A DNA stretch of 7,615 nt from Pectinatus sp. (GCA_020025075.1 JAHHSR010000063.1:1-7615), one strand, 5' to 3'. Positions 1 through 5,943 are shown, counted from the first letter of the stretch. Notes: generated from the sequence alone by a model not told the origin. Numbers and translations are program-made.

Positions 1-111
1 TTCTTCGTTGGATAGCCCTTATAGCCATCTCTATATACACCTTTCGGTATATACTAACTGTATATAGTTGCGCCTTACTCACGACTAAAGTCACGAGTAT
101 GCGCCGCAATT
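1..111 (-). ncRNA. Structured RNA just after the tape measure stop; putative 5' part of a self-splicing intron (partial)
   Basis: Read on the minus strand, this stretch folds into three successive hairpins. One is at 68-109: outer arms TTGCG/CGCAA, and an inner 10-bp stem at 76-85/90-99 with loop TTTA. The second is an 8-bp stem closed by a GAAA tetraloop (about 35-54). The third is GATGGC/GCTATC (about 11-29). Each has G-U wobbles when read as minus-strand RNA; the same positions are A-C mismatches on the plus strand, and the GNRA loop exists only on the minus strand. This points to an RNA made in the same sense as the tape measure gene. The position, directly after an abruptly ended tape measure frame, fits the start of a group I or group II intron. 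I cannot assign the class: no clear GUGYG 5' end is visible, and the element runs off the window. Confidence 0.4.
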
Positions 112-468
112 TCAATCAAATGGCGTATTTGCTGCAATTTGTTTCAAGTCATTCGTATATTGCGTTGAAAGTTTAGTATTGCCCAAGAATACGCTAAAAG
201 CCGTTTGCGAATCTTCAATATTGGCATTGTACTCCATGACAGCGCCAGCAGTACCAGATATAGCCGCTTTCAGCATGTGGAGACCAGTGTATACACCAGT
301 GGTAATCATACCCAAATTTGTTAATTTGCTAGACAATGAAGTATATCCACTCGTTCTGCCAGCAGCTCTTTTAGCTTCTTGAATTGAGCGAATTATTTCT
401 TGCATTCGGCTGACAAATTCTTCATTTTCCGCCGAAATATGTACTTGTATCGTGTTGTTGCCTGCCAT
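112..468 (-). CDS. Phage tail tape measure protein, N-terminal part only
   Basis: This 118-residue frame resembles the N-terminus of phage tail tape measure proteins, which set tail length and normally run to 600 or more residues. Visible features are a helical, charged start (about residues 14-35), a glycine/alanine-rich hydrophobic stretch (about 52-78), and the segment FSVFLGN followed by IAANTPFD at the end. A segment like NTPF(D/E) is typical of this family and is normally followed by hundreds more residues, but here TGA follows at once. The ATG has a good Shine-Dalgarno (AAGGAAG at 476-482, minus strand). It lies downstream of the tail assembly chaperone frames, the standard order in tailed phages, although a foreign gene sits between them. 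The stop is either decay of a prophage or the entry into an intron (see 1-111). Family call is from sequence feel, not from a search. Confidence 0.72.
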   Translation of the reverse strand: MAGNNTIQVHISAENEEFVSRMQEIIRSIQEAKRAAGRTSGYTSLSSKLTNLGMITTGVYTGLHMLKAAISGTAGAVMEYNANIEDSQTAFSVFLGNTKLSTQYTNDLKQIAANTPFD

Positions 469-482
469 TTTTTCACTTCCTT

Positions 483-522
483 TTGTTAAAAATTGGTACT
501 AATTGTTAAAAATTGGTACTAA
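483..522. repeat. Perfect 20-bp tandem repeat, two copies
   Basis: Positions 483-502 and 503-522 are identical 20-base units beginning TTGTTAAAAATTGG. They lie between the terminator of the upstream minus-strand gene and the Shine-Dalgarno site of the tape measure gene, so the tape measure leader carries both copies. The first bases after the terminator stem belong to one copy. This could be a simple slippage duplication, a pair of protein-binding sites, or a scar from the insertion of the 557-1282 cassette. Nothing in the sequence decides between these. Confidence 0.9.
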
Positions 523-550
523 AAAACCGCCTAGCCTTTACTAAGCGGTT
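521..550 (-). terminator. Rho-independent terminator of the 557-1282 gene
   Basis: On the minus strand, AACCGC (545-550) pairs with GCGGTT (525-530). Inside, a 3-bp continuation (TAG/CTA) follows one mismatch, and the loop has 6 bases. A run of six T follows on the minus strand (521-526). It begins 7 bases after the stop codon of the 557-1282 frame, so it should end that transcript before the tape measure gene. Confidence 0.75.
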
Positions 551-556
551 CAATTG

Positions 557-1282
557 TTATTTACTCATGTGTATAAGCGCTTTGAAAATGCCGTTCCAAT
601 ACTCGGCTTTTTTTAAAGCATTGCGGTGCATCATACTATCTTTCTTTACTCGTAATTCGAGTAACTCTATTGTTACTATAGGGTCTCTTGTATCTTCTAC
701 ATTTAATTTTAATTCTACTTTATTAACATATTCCTTTTCCTTTGTGGTAGATGTCTTAGAAGCTGTAACGCCGCCGACGATTAGTCCGGCTCCCCCCGCT
801 AAAGCATTCCCTATTACCGCCCCAGCAAGTTGGCTGCCTCTATTGACTTTAGTAAGTACTTTCGTTTTTTTATCTGTTACCTCATTAATCTCGGCAGAAA
901 CAATCTGATCTTTATTAAAAAATCTAGTGCTGAGATTATTAGAAGATTTTTTGATTATAAACACATCTTGCCTGTCGTGATCAATAGCAACTAAAGATTT
1001 ATTGTCAGATATGCAATCACCAACAGTAAAGCCGCTATAAAGTTTTGTGATAAATTTAGATGATTTTTCATCTATGAGCCCGAGTTTATCCTGCGTACAA
1101 TCCTGAACTAAATGGATATTAGAACTACCCATATCGTAAACCTTGTATTTGTTGCTAAAATGATTTCTTCTCAAAGCTGCTTCTAAATCATTATTAAAAT
1201 TCTTATTTTTAATAATAAAATAGGCAACAATTGCAGCAATCAATAATACCAAGCAAATCAAAAACCATACCAAGTCAACCAC
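557..1282 (-). CDS. Membrane-anchored prophage accessory (moron-like) protein, function unknown
   Basis: This 241-residue protein starts with one hydrophobic helix (about residues 4-24) followed by KNKN, which predicts an N-out, C-in anchor with a cytoplasmic body of about 215 residues. The body holds a beta-rich block (about 45-135), a glycine/alanine segment (SQLAGAVIGNALAGGAGLIV, then GGVTAS, about 150-175), a lysine/threonine turn, and strands around VELKLNV and PIVTIELLEL (about 189-210). A glycine-rich 'GGxGxIVGGVT' segment between beta strands is common in uncharacterised Firmicute prophage proteins; those usually have a zinc ribbon or SHOCT segment, which I do not see here. The start is GTG, with AGGGG directly upstream overlapping the operator-like repeat. 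The gene is visibly AT-richer than the chromosomal genes to the right. Its own promoter-like and terminator signals, and its place between two tail genes, mark it as a cargo gene. A role in superinfection immunity or host defence is a guess. Confidence 0.7.
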   Translation of the reverse strand: MVDLVWFLICLVLLIAAIVAYFIIKNKNFNNDLEAALRRNHFSNKYKVYDMGSSNIHLVQDCTQDKLGLIDEKSSKFITKLYSGFTVGDCISDNKSLVAIDHDRQDVFIIKKSSNNLSTRFFNKDQIVSAEINEVTDKKTKVLTKVNRGSQLAGAVIGNALAGGAGLIVGGVTASKTSTTKEKEYVNKVELKLNVEDTRDPIVTIELLELRVKKDSMMHRNALKKAEYWNGIFKALIHMSK

Positions 1283-1320
1283 CCCTATGTTGTTTTCTTC
1301 ATTATATCATAAACATAGGG
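1283..1320 (-). promoter_or_regulatory. Promoter-like -10 box inside a 9-bp inverted repeat (operator candidate)
   Basis: CCCTATGTT (1283-1291) and AACATAGGG (1312-1320) form a perfect 9-bp inverted repeat with a 20-base gap, so the half-sites are about 29 bp apart centre to centre. In the gap lies TATAAT on the minus strand (1301-1306), about 20 bases before the GTG start of the membrane-protein gene. No good -35 box is seen at 17 bp. The right spacing and symmetry suggest a repressor covering the -10 and the ribosome-binding region. Alternatively the repeat could pair in the RNA if transcription starts further upstream. Confidence 0.45.
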
Positions 1321-1322
1321 TA

Positions 1323-1693
1323 TCAATCATTAAGCCTCATTTGTTTGAGCATAGGTTTCAGCTCATCATAACCACCGAAAGCGCCACTGATGCCGGCAAC
1401 AACGCCTTCGATAAAATTAGCCTGGTCGTTCATTTCCTCGCAAATAATTTTTTCATAGAACAGCCGTACTTCTGCCATGCTATATTCTTCCATGATTTGC
1501 TTTTTGGTATGGCCCGCTGAAATTAGCTTTTGCAATACGGCATAAGGGGTTACTTCTTGCTCGGCATTATCTTGCTGAGGCGATTGGTAAAAAAATCCTT
1601 GTTAACTTCAAAAATCGTGCGGCCAAGGGTAATCGCATCATCGATCATGAGCGATTCAATCCATTCATTGTCTTTATGGGCGGCTGCGCTCAT
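1323..1693 (-). CDS. Tail assembly chaperone, long -1 frameshift product (G-T type)
   Basis: Two overlapping minus-strand frames join at a T7 run (1589-1595). The upstream frame begins at ATG 1691-1693 and gives 35 residues ending VNKDFF. Slipping back one base on T TTT TTT continues into the second frame for 88 residues (YQSPQQD... to KQMRLND) with stop at 1323-1325, total 123 residues. The downstream frame has no ATG and no Shine-Dalgarno at its first TTG (1535), so it is best read as an extension. The tail assembly chaperones of many tailed phages (gpG/gpGT of lambda and equivalents) use such a shift just upstream of the tape measure gene. The protein is shorter than usual and lacks a ribosome-binding site, so its true N-terminal part was probably lost at the prophage/chromosome junction. 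The residues EEYSMAEVRLFYEKI are tail-protein-like to my eye. Confidence 0.55.
1550..1693 (-). CDS. Tail assembly chaperone, short product (G type), probably 5'-truncated
   Basis: This is the unshifted reading of the same start, 47 residues, with the acidic/helical stretch WIESLMIDDAITLGRTIFEV and ending KIMPSKK. A stop (TAG) lies six codons upstream in frame, and only ATG or the adjacent TTG could start it. No Shine-Dalgarno precedes it (CCAAAACCCCTTTTG). Lambda-type gpG proteins are usually 80-140 residues, so this looks like the 3' end of a larger gene now cut off from its start. It may not be translated today. Confidence 0.5.
   Translation of the reverse strand: MSAAAHKDNEWIESLMIDDAITLGRTIFEVNKDFFTNRLSKIMPSKK
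1560..1595 (-). promoter_or_regulatory. -1 ribosomal frameshift signal (T7 slippery run plus weak stem)
   Basis: In the zero frame the codons are GAT TTT TTT ACC, giving the heptamer T TTT TTT at 1589-1595, which matches the X XXY YYZ rule. Nine bases downstream on the minus strand, CTCAGCA (1573-1579) can pair with TGCCGAG (1560-1566) as two 3-bp blocks around one A-C mismatch, loop AGATAA. The stem is weak, so the run itself would be the main signal. Confidence 0.55.
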
Positions 1694-1718
1694 CAAAAGG
1701 GGTTTTGGCTATTTTTTA

Positions 1719-1748
1719 TTGCTATCAAAGCGCGGGATATGATACAAT
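1719..1748 (+). promoter_or_regulatory. Candidate sigma-A promoter for rel (extended -10)
   Basis: TTGCTA (1719-1724) is followed after 18 bases by TACAAT (1743-1748), preceded by TG at 1740-1741 to give an extended -10. A start near 1755 would give a leader of about 87 bases before the ATG at 1842. It sits just beyond the last prophage codons, as expected for the chromosomal side of the junction. Confidence 0.45.
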
Positions 1749-1774
1749 CTTAGAAAAGTAAAAAGAAAGGACTT

Positions 1775-1829
1775 TGCCAAAACGCTTCTTCTTTTAAACT
1801 GGCATTATATTTTTCTACGCGCTTTGGCA
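1775..1829. repeat. 11-bp imperfect inverted repeat in the rel leader
   Basis: TGCCAAAACGC (1775-1785) is matched by GCGCTTTGGCA (1819-1829) with one mismatch, which is a G-U wobble if read on the minus strand. The gap is 33 bases and AT-rich. It straddles the upstream TTG candidate start of rel and could be an operator or a leader fold. The rest of the gene-free stretch 1694-1841 shows only A/T-rich sequence, including AAAGAAAGGA (1762-1771), which resembles a Shine-Dalgarno but is too far from any rel start. Confidence 0.5.
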
Positions 1830-1841
1830 CATATTACGCTT

Positions 1842-4076
1842 ATGACTGATGACAATGATATTCAAATTACTATCGATGATATCAAAAATGCTGTACAAAA
1901 GTATCAGTCGAACGCTAACCTTGGCTTAATTCAAAAAGCATATGATTTATCCTATGCCGCTCATTTTAACCAATGGCGCGCCTCCGGCGAGCATTATATC
2001 ATCCATCCCCTACATGTGGCCTGGATTCTTACGGGCCTTCATATCGACGAGGTAACCATTGCAGCTGCGCTGCTACACGATGTCGTCGAAGACACCACTT
2101 TTACAATAGAAGAAATGCGCGAAAAATTCGGCGATGAAGTGGCTCTGCTCATCGACGGCGTTACCAAGCTCAGCAAGATTCACTTCCAGTCGCGCGAAGT
2201 GCAGCAGTCAGAAAACTATCGCAAAATGTTTTTGGCTATGGCGCGCGATATTCGCGTCATTATGATTAAACTGGCGGACCGCCTGCACAATATGCGCACG
2301 CTAAAATACGTTCCTTTGGAAAAGCAGCGCCGCATTGCGCGCGAAACGCTCGAAATCTATGCACCACTTGCCAATCGTCTTGGCATATCGAGCATCAAAT
2401 GGGAGCTTGAAGACCTTTGCCTGCGCTATCTTTATCCGGACGAGTACTACGACCTCGTAGAAAAAGTCAAGCAGAAGCGCCGCGAGCGCCAGCAATTTGT
2501 CGATGACTCGATTGCCAAAATGCGCACGGAAATCGAAAAGGCGGGCATTCACGCCGATATTCAAGGGCGCGCCAAGCACTTTTACAGCATTTGGCGCAAG
2601 ATGAAGCGCGACCATAAGGACATCAGCGAGATTTACGACCTTTCCGCCGTACGCGTATTAGTCGATACAGTGCAGCAGTGCTATACTGTCTTAGGACTTT
2701 TACACAATATCTGGAAGCCGCTTCCCGGCCGCTTCAAGGATTATATCGCCATGCCCAAAAGCAACGGCTATCAATCCCTTCACACAACCGTCCTAGCCTC
2801 TAACGGCTATCCACTTGAAATTCAGATAAGAACATTCAAGATGCACCAAGTTTCCGAATACGGCATTGCCGCCCATTGGAAATACAAAGAGGCGGGAAAG
2901 AGCATCGAAGCTGATACTTCCTATGACAAAAAACTTGCCTGGCTGCGCCAGCTCATCTCGCTCCAGCAGGAACTCAACGACCCTAATGAATACGTGCAGG
3001 CACTCAAAGTCGACATTTTCGCCGATGAAGTCTTCGTCTTCACGCCGCAAGGTGATGTCATTGACCTGCCGAAAGGCTCTGTCCCGATTGACTTTGCCTA
3101 TCGCATTCATACCGACATTGGCAACCACTGTGTCGGTGCAACGGTAAACAGCAAGATTGTCCCGCTTGAATACAAGCTTAGAAATGGCGATATTGTTTCC
3201 ATTATCACCAATAAGCAAAACAATGGCCCCAGTCCTGACTGGCTAAATATAGTCGCTTCTTCCGAAACGCGAACTAAAATCCGCCAGTGGTTCAAAAAGC
3301 AGCGCCGCGAGGAAAATATCTCGACGGGGCTTGAGCTCATCGAAAAGGGTATCAAGCATTTAGGGTATGACCCTAAAGAGCTTCTAAAGGACAACCGCCT
3401 TGCAACAATAGCACAGAAAATGAATCTGACGGCCAACGACCTTTTAGCCTCGCTCGGCTATGGAGGCCTCACCATAAACGGCGTCATTTCACGCCTTATC
3501 GAGCTTCATAAAAAAGACATGCAAAATCTCATGCCTGCCGACATTTCTCAGCTGCTGCAAAAATTAAAGCCCCAGCCGGGCAACACCACGGCCTCGCGCC
3601 ACAGCCACGGCATCTTGATTAACGGCGAAGGTGGTTTTTTGGTACATCTAGCCCATTGCTGCAACCCCATTCCCGGCGATGCCGTCATCGGGTATATCAC
3701 GCGAGGGCGCGGCGTTTCCGTACACCGGGCAGACTGTCCCAATGTCATCAATGACAAAAATGACCTTTCGCGCATCGTCGATGTCAGCTGGGATGTCGGC
3801 CTAGATACTGTCTATACTGTAACGCTTGAAATTGTCTGCAATGACCAGCCGGGCGTCTTGAACAATGTCATGTCCATTCCCACCGAATCAAAGCTCAACA
3901 TAAGCTCTGTTTCAACCCATGTCGACCGCAAAAAACACACGGCAATCATTTATATGGGCATCGATGTCAAGAGCATGGTTCAGGCCGAGTATATTATGAC
4001 CAAATTGCGCCGCAGCAAAGATGTCCTAAAAGTCAGCCGCTCTTTGAGCAATTACCGCGGCAATAACGAAAAATAG
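1842..4076 (+). CDS. relA: Bifunctional (p)ppGpp synthetase/hydrolase (Rel, RelA/SpoT family)
   Basis: This cytosolic enzyme makes (p)ppGpp from ATP and GTP/GDP on starved ribosomes and also hydrolyses it. The length, 744 residues from this ATG, is full. In order: HD hydrolase domain with IIHP (H55), HDVVEDT (H79-D80) and ADRLHNMRTL (D146), the Mn-binding set; synthetase domain with GRAKHFYSIWRKM (about 242-254), NGYQSLHTTV (about 308-317) and EIQIRT (326-331); TGS (about 391-458); a conserved-cysteine domain with HCCNPIPGD and VHRADC (C606, C607, H628, C632); and a C-terminal ACT/RRM (about 658-735). The RFKD motif (297-300) is the form found in bifunctional enzymes, where monofunctional RelA has EFDD. 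An in-frame TTG at 1824 would add six residues. I prefer the ATG because family members begin close to the helix around DDIKNAVQKY; neither start has a Shine-Dalgarno. In Firmicutes the gene is often named rel or relA. Confidence 0.96.
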   Translation: MTDDNDIQITIDDIKNAVQKYQSNANLGLIQKAYDLSYAAHFNQWRASGEHYIIHPLHVAWILTGLHIDEVTIAAALLHDVVEDTTFTIEEMREKFGDEVALLIDGVTKLSKIHFQSREVQQSENYRKMFLAMARDIRVIMIKLADRLHNMRTLKYVPLEKQRRIARETLEIYAPLANRLGISSIKWELEDLCLRYLYPDEYYDLVEKVKQKRRERQQFVDDSIAKMRTEIEKAGIHADIQGRAKHFYSIWRKMKRDHKDISEIYDLSAVRVLVDTVQQCYTVLGLLHNIWKPLPGRFKDYIAMPKSNGYQSLHTTVLASNGYPLEIQIRTFKMHQVSEYGIAAHWKYKEAGKSIEADTSYDKKLAWLRQLISLQQELNDPNEYVQALKVDIFADEVFVFTPQGDVIDLPKGSVPIDFAYRIHTDIGNHCVGATVNSKIVPLEYKLRNGDIVSIITNKQNNGPSPDWLNIVASSETRTKIRQWFKKQRREENISTGLELIEKGIKHLGYDPKELLKDNRLATIAQKMNLTANDLLASLGYGGLTINGVISRLIELHKKDMQNLMPADISQLLQKLKPQPGNTTASRHSHGILINGEGGFLVHLAHCCNPIPGDAVIGYITRGRGVSVHRADCPNVINDKNDLSRIVDVSWDVGLDTVYTVTLEIVCNDQPGVLNNVMSIPTESKLNISSVSTHVDRKKHTAIIYMGIDVKSMVQAEYIMTKLRRSKDVLKVSRSLSNYRGNNEK

Positions 4077-4087
4077 CAATATTACGG

Positions 4088-4112
4088 AAGGAGAAAGCTG
4101 GCAAACGCCAGC
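4088..4112 (+). promoter_or_regulatory. Shine-Dalgarno separated from its start by a GC-rich hairpin
   Basis: A perfect AAGGAG (4088-4093) lies 29 bases before the ATG at 4123, too far for normal use. Between them is GCTGGC-AAAC-GCCAGC (4097-4112), a 6-bp stem with a tetraloop. If folded, the stem leaves about 13 unpaired bases between site and start, within reach of a ribosome. No other ribosome-binding site is seen near 4123. A weak terminator for rel is the alternative, but only AGTTTCTT follows, not a U-run. Confidence 0.55.
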
Positions 4113-4122
4113 AGTTTCTTAA

Positions 4123-4746
4123 ATGATTGTCAAAAGTTTTACCAACGGCCCTCTACAGGAAAATTGCTACCTTGCCATTGACGAAGAAAGCCGCGAGGCT
4201 GCCGTCATCGACCCGGGCTCCCAGGCAGATGACCTCATCGGCTGGATAAAAAGCTTTGATTGCCAGATAAAATATCTTTTGAATACACATGGTCACAGCG
4301 ACCACATCGGTGCCAATGACGCCATCTGCCAGGCATTTGACGTAAATATTGGCATTGATACGCTGGATTTGCCCTTTTTGACAAATCCAGAGCTCAATCT
4401 TTCCGCTTATTCGGGCCTTCCTTTTACTTGCCAAGCGCAGGCATACTGCTTTTCTGAAAAGAAACCGCTTCTTCTCGGCAAAAAGGAGATTGCCATTTTA
4501 AGGACGCCGGGACATACACCAGGCGGCGTCTGCTTTTTGGCAGATAACGTGCTTTTAGCCGGTGATACGCTTTTTGCCGGCTCCATCGGGCGCACCGATT
4601 TACCGGGCGGCTCCATGGAAAAAATGCGCGAAAGCCTCACGGAAAAAATTATGCCGCTTTCAGATGCAATCATCGTCTATCCGGGCCACGGACCACAGAC
4701 GAGCATCGGTGAAGAAAAAAGGTATAATCCTTATCTGGCCCAATAA
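4123..4746 (+). CDS. Metallo-beta-lactamase-fold hydrolase, glyoxalase II-like (YcbL type)
   Basis: The 207-residue protein has the complete metal-binding set of the family: THGHSDH (H56, H58, D60, H61), TPGHTPGG (H131), GDTLFAGSIGRTDLPGG (D148) and VYPGHGPQTS (H189). These two-metal enzymes cleave thioesters such as S-lactoylglutathione or related small-molecule thioesters in the cytosol. The protein is shorter than classic glyoxalase II (about 250 residues) and lacks its C-terminal glutathione-binding helices, which fits the compact YcbL-like type. The physiological substrate cannot be read from the sequence. It follows rel by 46 bases and precedes ogt by 19, so it is probably co-transcribed. 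Translation may depend on the hairpin-spaced ribosome-binding site described above. Confidence 0.9.
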   Translation: MIVKSFTNGPLQENCYLAIDEESREAAVIDPGSQADDLIGWIKSFDCQIKYLLNTHGHSDHIGANDAICQAFDVNIGIDTLDLPFLTNPELNLSAYSGLPFTCQAQAYCFSEKKPLLLGKKEIAILRTPGHTPGGVCFLADNVLLAGDTLFAGSIGRTDLPGGSMEKMRESLTEKIMPLSDAIIVYPGHGPQTSIGEEKRYNPYLAQ

Positions 4747-4765
4747 TTTAATGAAGGTGCTCTAA

Positions 4766-5230
4766 TTGCGAAAAAGATTCGCTTATGCGACAAAAATTGG
4801 CAAAATTTATATCACCGAGGAATCATCTTCCATCGTCAGTATCTCCTTTAACCGCATCAACGAACCGGTTTTGGAGGAAGAAACGCTCTTATTGCGCGAG
4901 GCGAGCGTACAGATTGATGAATATCTCGCCGGCAAGCGCAAAAAATTTGCCTTGCCCCTCAAAGTGCACGGCACGCGCTTTCAAGAGCGAGTCTGGAATG
5001 AACTGCTAAATATTCCTTACGGCGAAACGCGCTCCTATCTCGATGTCGCCAAGGCCATCAATAGTCCCAACGGCTCACGCGCCGTCGGCATGGCCAATGC
5101 CAAAAATCCCATCATTATTTGTATCCCGTGCCATCGCGTCATCTGCAGCGACCAAAAACTTGGCGGCTACAGCGCTGGCGGGGAAAAGGTAAAGCGCTAC
5201 CTGCTCAATTTGGAAAATTTATATAAATGA
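4766..5230 (+). CDS. ogt: Methylated-DNA-[protein]-cysteine S-methyltransferase (O6-alkylguanine repair)
   Basis: This suicide protein moves alkyl groups from O6-alkylguanine or O4-alkylthymine in DNA to its own cysteine. The 154 residues match the short Ogt/MGMT form without the Ada N-terminal domain. The acceptor motif IPCHRVI has C122 with H123 and R124. The helix-turn-helix part is seen as RFQERVW (71-77) and YGETRSY (85-91), with the arginine finger in GSRAVGMANAKNP (R105) and N111. GGYSAGGEKVKRYLL (133-147) is the usual C-terminal segment carrying the glutamate that completes the active site (E140). The TTG start is supported by AAGGTG (4754-4759) six bases upstream and by alignment of the N-terminal strand. 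It sits 19 bases after the hydrolase gene and 24 before the phosphatase. Confidence 0.93.
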   Translation: MRKRFAYATKIGKIYITEESSSIVSISFNRINEPVLEEETLLLREASVQIDEYLAGKRKKFALPLKVHGTRFQERVWNELLNIPYGETRSYLDVAKAINSPNGSRAVGMANAKNPIIICIPCHRVICSDQKLGGYSAGGEKVKRYLLNLENLYK

Positions 5231-5254
5231 TTTCACCTGAAAGAAGGAAATGTC

Positions 5255-5911
5255 TTGCTTTATAAGGCAGCTATCTTTGATTTAGACGGCACATTGATAA
5301 ATTCACTTGACGATTTAGCTAATACGGCCAATCTCGTCTTGCAAAAATATGGCTTTTCTACCTATGAAACAGCTGCTTACAAAAAAATGGTCGGCAATGG
5401 AATCCATAAACTCATGGAACGCGCCTTGCCGCAAGGAACGGAAAAAAAACTCATCGACAAGGCTTTTGACGAATTTCTCGCCTTCTACGCCGAGCATCAA
5501 TTCGATTACACGGCACCATATGAAGGCATTCGAGAAATGCTCGAGCTTCTAAAAAAAAGACAGATAAAACTTGCCATTTGCACAAATAAGGAAGAAAAAG
5601 CCGCCCAGAAAATCGTCGAAAGATTTTTTGGCAGGGATTATTTCTTTGCGATAAGCGGGGATAAGCCCGGCTTTTTGCCCAAACCTGACCCCAAAAAGGT
5701 CTTATCAATTGCAGCGCAAATGAACCTTTCGCCCGAGGAAATAATCTATGTCGGCGACTCCGATGTCGATATGAAAACGGGCCTTAACGCCAAAATGCTT
5801 CCCGTCGGCGTATTATGGGGATTTCGCTCGCGCGAAGAACTGCTTGCCAACGGCGCAGCCATCCTGCTTGAAAAGCCTTCCGAGATGCTGCAAAAAATTC
5901 AATTCAAATAA
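5255..5911 (+). CDS. HAD-family phosphatase, phosphoglycolate phosphatase-like (Gph/PgmB type)
   Basis: The 218-residue protein has all four HAD motifs: DLDGTL (D9 nucleophile, D11 acid/base), ICTNK (T110), the lysine of PKPDP (K143), and YVGDSDVDM (D168, D172). A helical cap lies between about residues 16 and 85 (subclass I, C1 cap). This is the pattern of phosphoglycolate phosphatase (gph), which clears 2-phosphoglycolate, including that released from repaired 3'-phosphoglycolate DNA ends. The neighbouring DNA-repair gene would fit, but beta-phosphoglucomutase and pyrophosphatases share the fold, so the substrate is open. The start is TTG at 5255, placed by GAAGGAAA (5243-5250). An ATG at 5250 is in another frame and stops after 11 codons. 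The predicted start leads straight into the first strand, YKAAIFDLDGT, as is normal. Confidence 0.9.
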   Translation: MLYKAAIFDLDGTLINSLDDLANTANLVLQKYGFSTYETAAYKKMVGNGIHKLMERALPQGTEKKLIDKAFDEFLAFYAEHQFDYTAPYEGIREMLELLKKRQIKLAICTNKEEKAAQKIVERFFGRDYFFAISGDKPGFLPKPDPKKVLSIAAQMNLSPEEIIYVGDSDVDMKTGLNAKMLPVGVLWGFRSREELLANGAAILLEKPSEMLQKIQFK

Positions 5912-5914
5912 AAG

Positions 5915-5943
5915 GCGCCCTTTAGAGAATATCTAAAGGGCGC
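5915..5943. terminator. 12-bp perfect hairpin between the phosphatase gene and rlmD
   Basis: GCGCCCTTTAGA (5915-5926) pairs perfectly with TCTAAAGGGCGC (5932-5943), loop GAATA, starting 4 bases after the phosphatase stop. On the plus strand it is followed by TATCAATT, not a real U-run. On the minus strand the stem is followed by CTTTTATTT. It may be a weak, partly rho-independent terminator or an RNA-processing/stabilising stem that separates the rel-to-phosphatase row from rlmD. Confidence 0.55.

Noticed and set aside
1..111. Open minus-strand reading frame (LRRILVTLVV...) through the left edge as a frameshifted tape measure continuation
   Set aside because: The frame is open but does not read like tape measure sequence, and the paired, wobble-biased hairpins explain the region better.
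513..908. Plus-strand 131-codon frame over the membrane-protein gene
   Set aside because: It lies opposite a better minus-strand gene that has a start, a terminator and sensible composition; its protein looks like antisense low-complexity sequence.
1323..1535. Independent 70-residue gene starting at TTG 1535
   Set aside because: No ribosome-binding site precedes the TTG, and the open frame extends upstream to the T7 run, so a -1 frameshift extension explains it better.
1824..1841. TTG 1824 as the rel start
   Set aside because: It adds only six residues, has no Shine-Dalgarno, and lies inside the inverted repeat. The ATG at 1842 gives a normal N-terminus. The choice is not certain.
2301..3775. 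Several minus-strand frames inside rel
   Set aside because: They are shadows of a fully conserved coding sequence, with no ribosome-binding sites or recognisable domains.
4097..4120. Hairpin after rel as a rho-independent terminator
   Set aside because: The stem has only 6 bp and is followed by AGTTTCTT instead of a U-run. Its place between a perfect Shine-Dalgarno and a start fits a translational role better.
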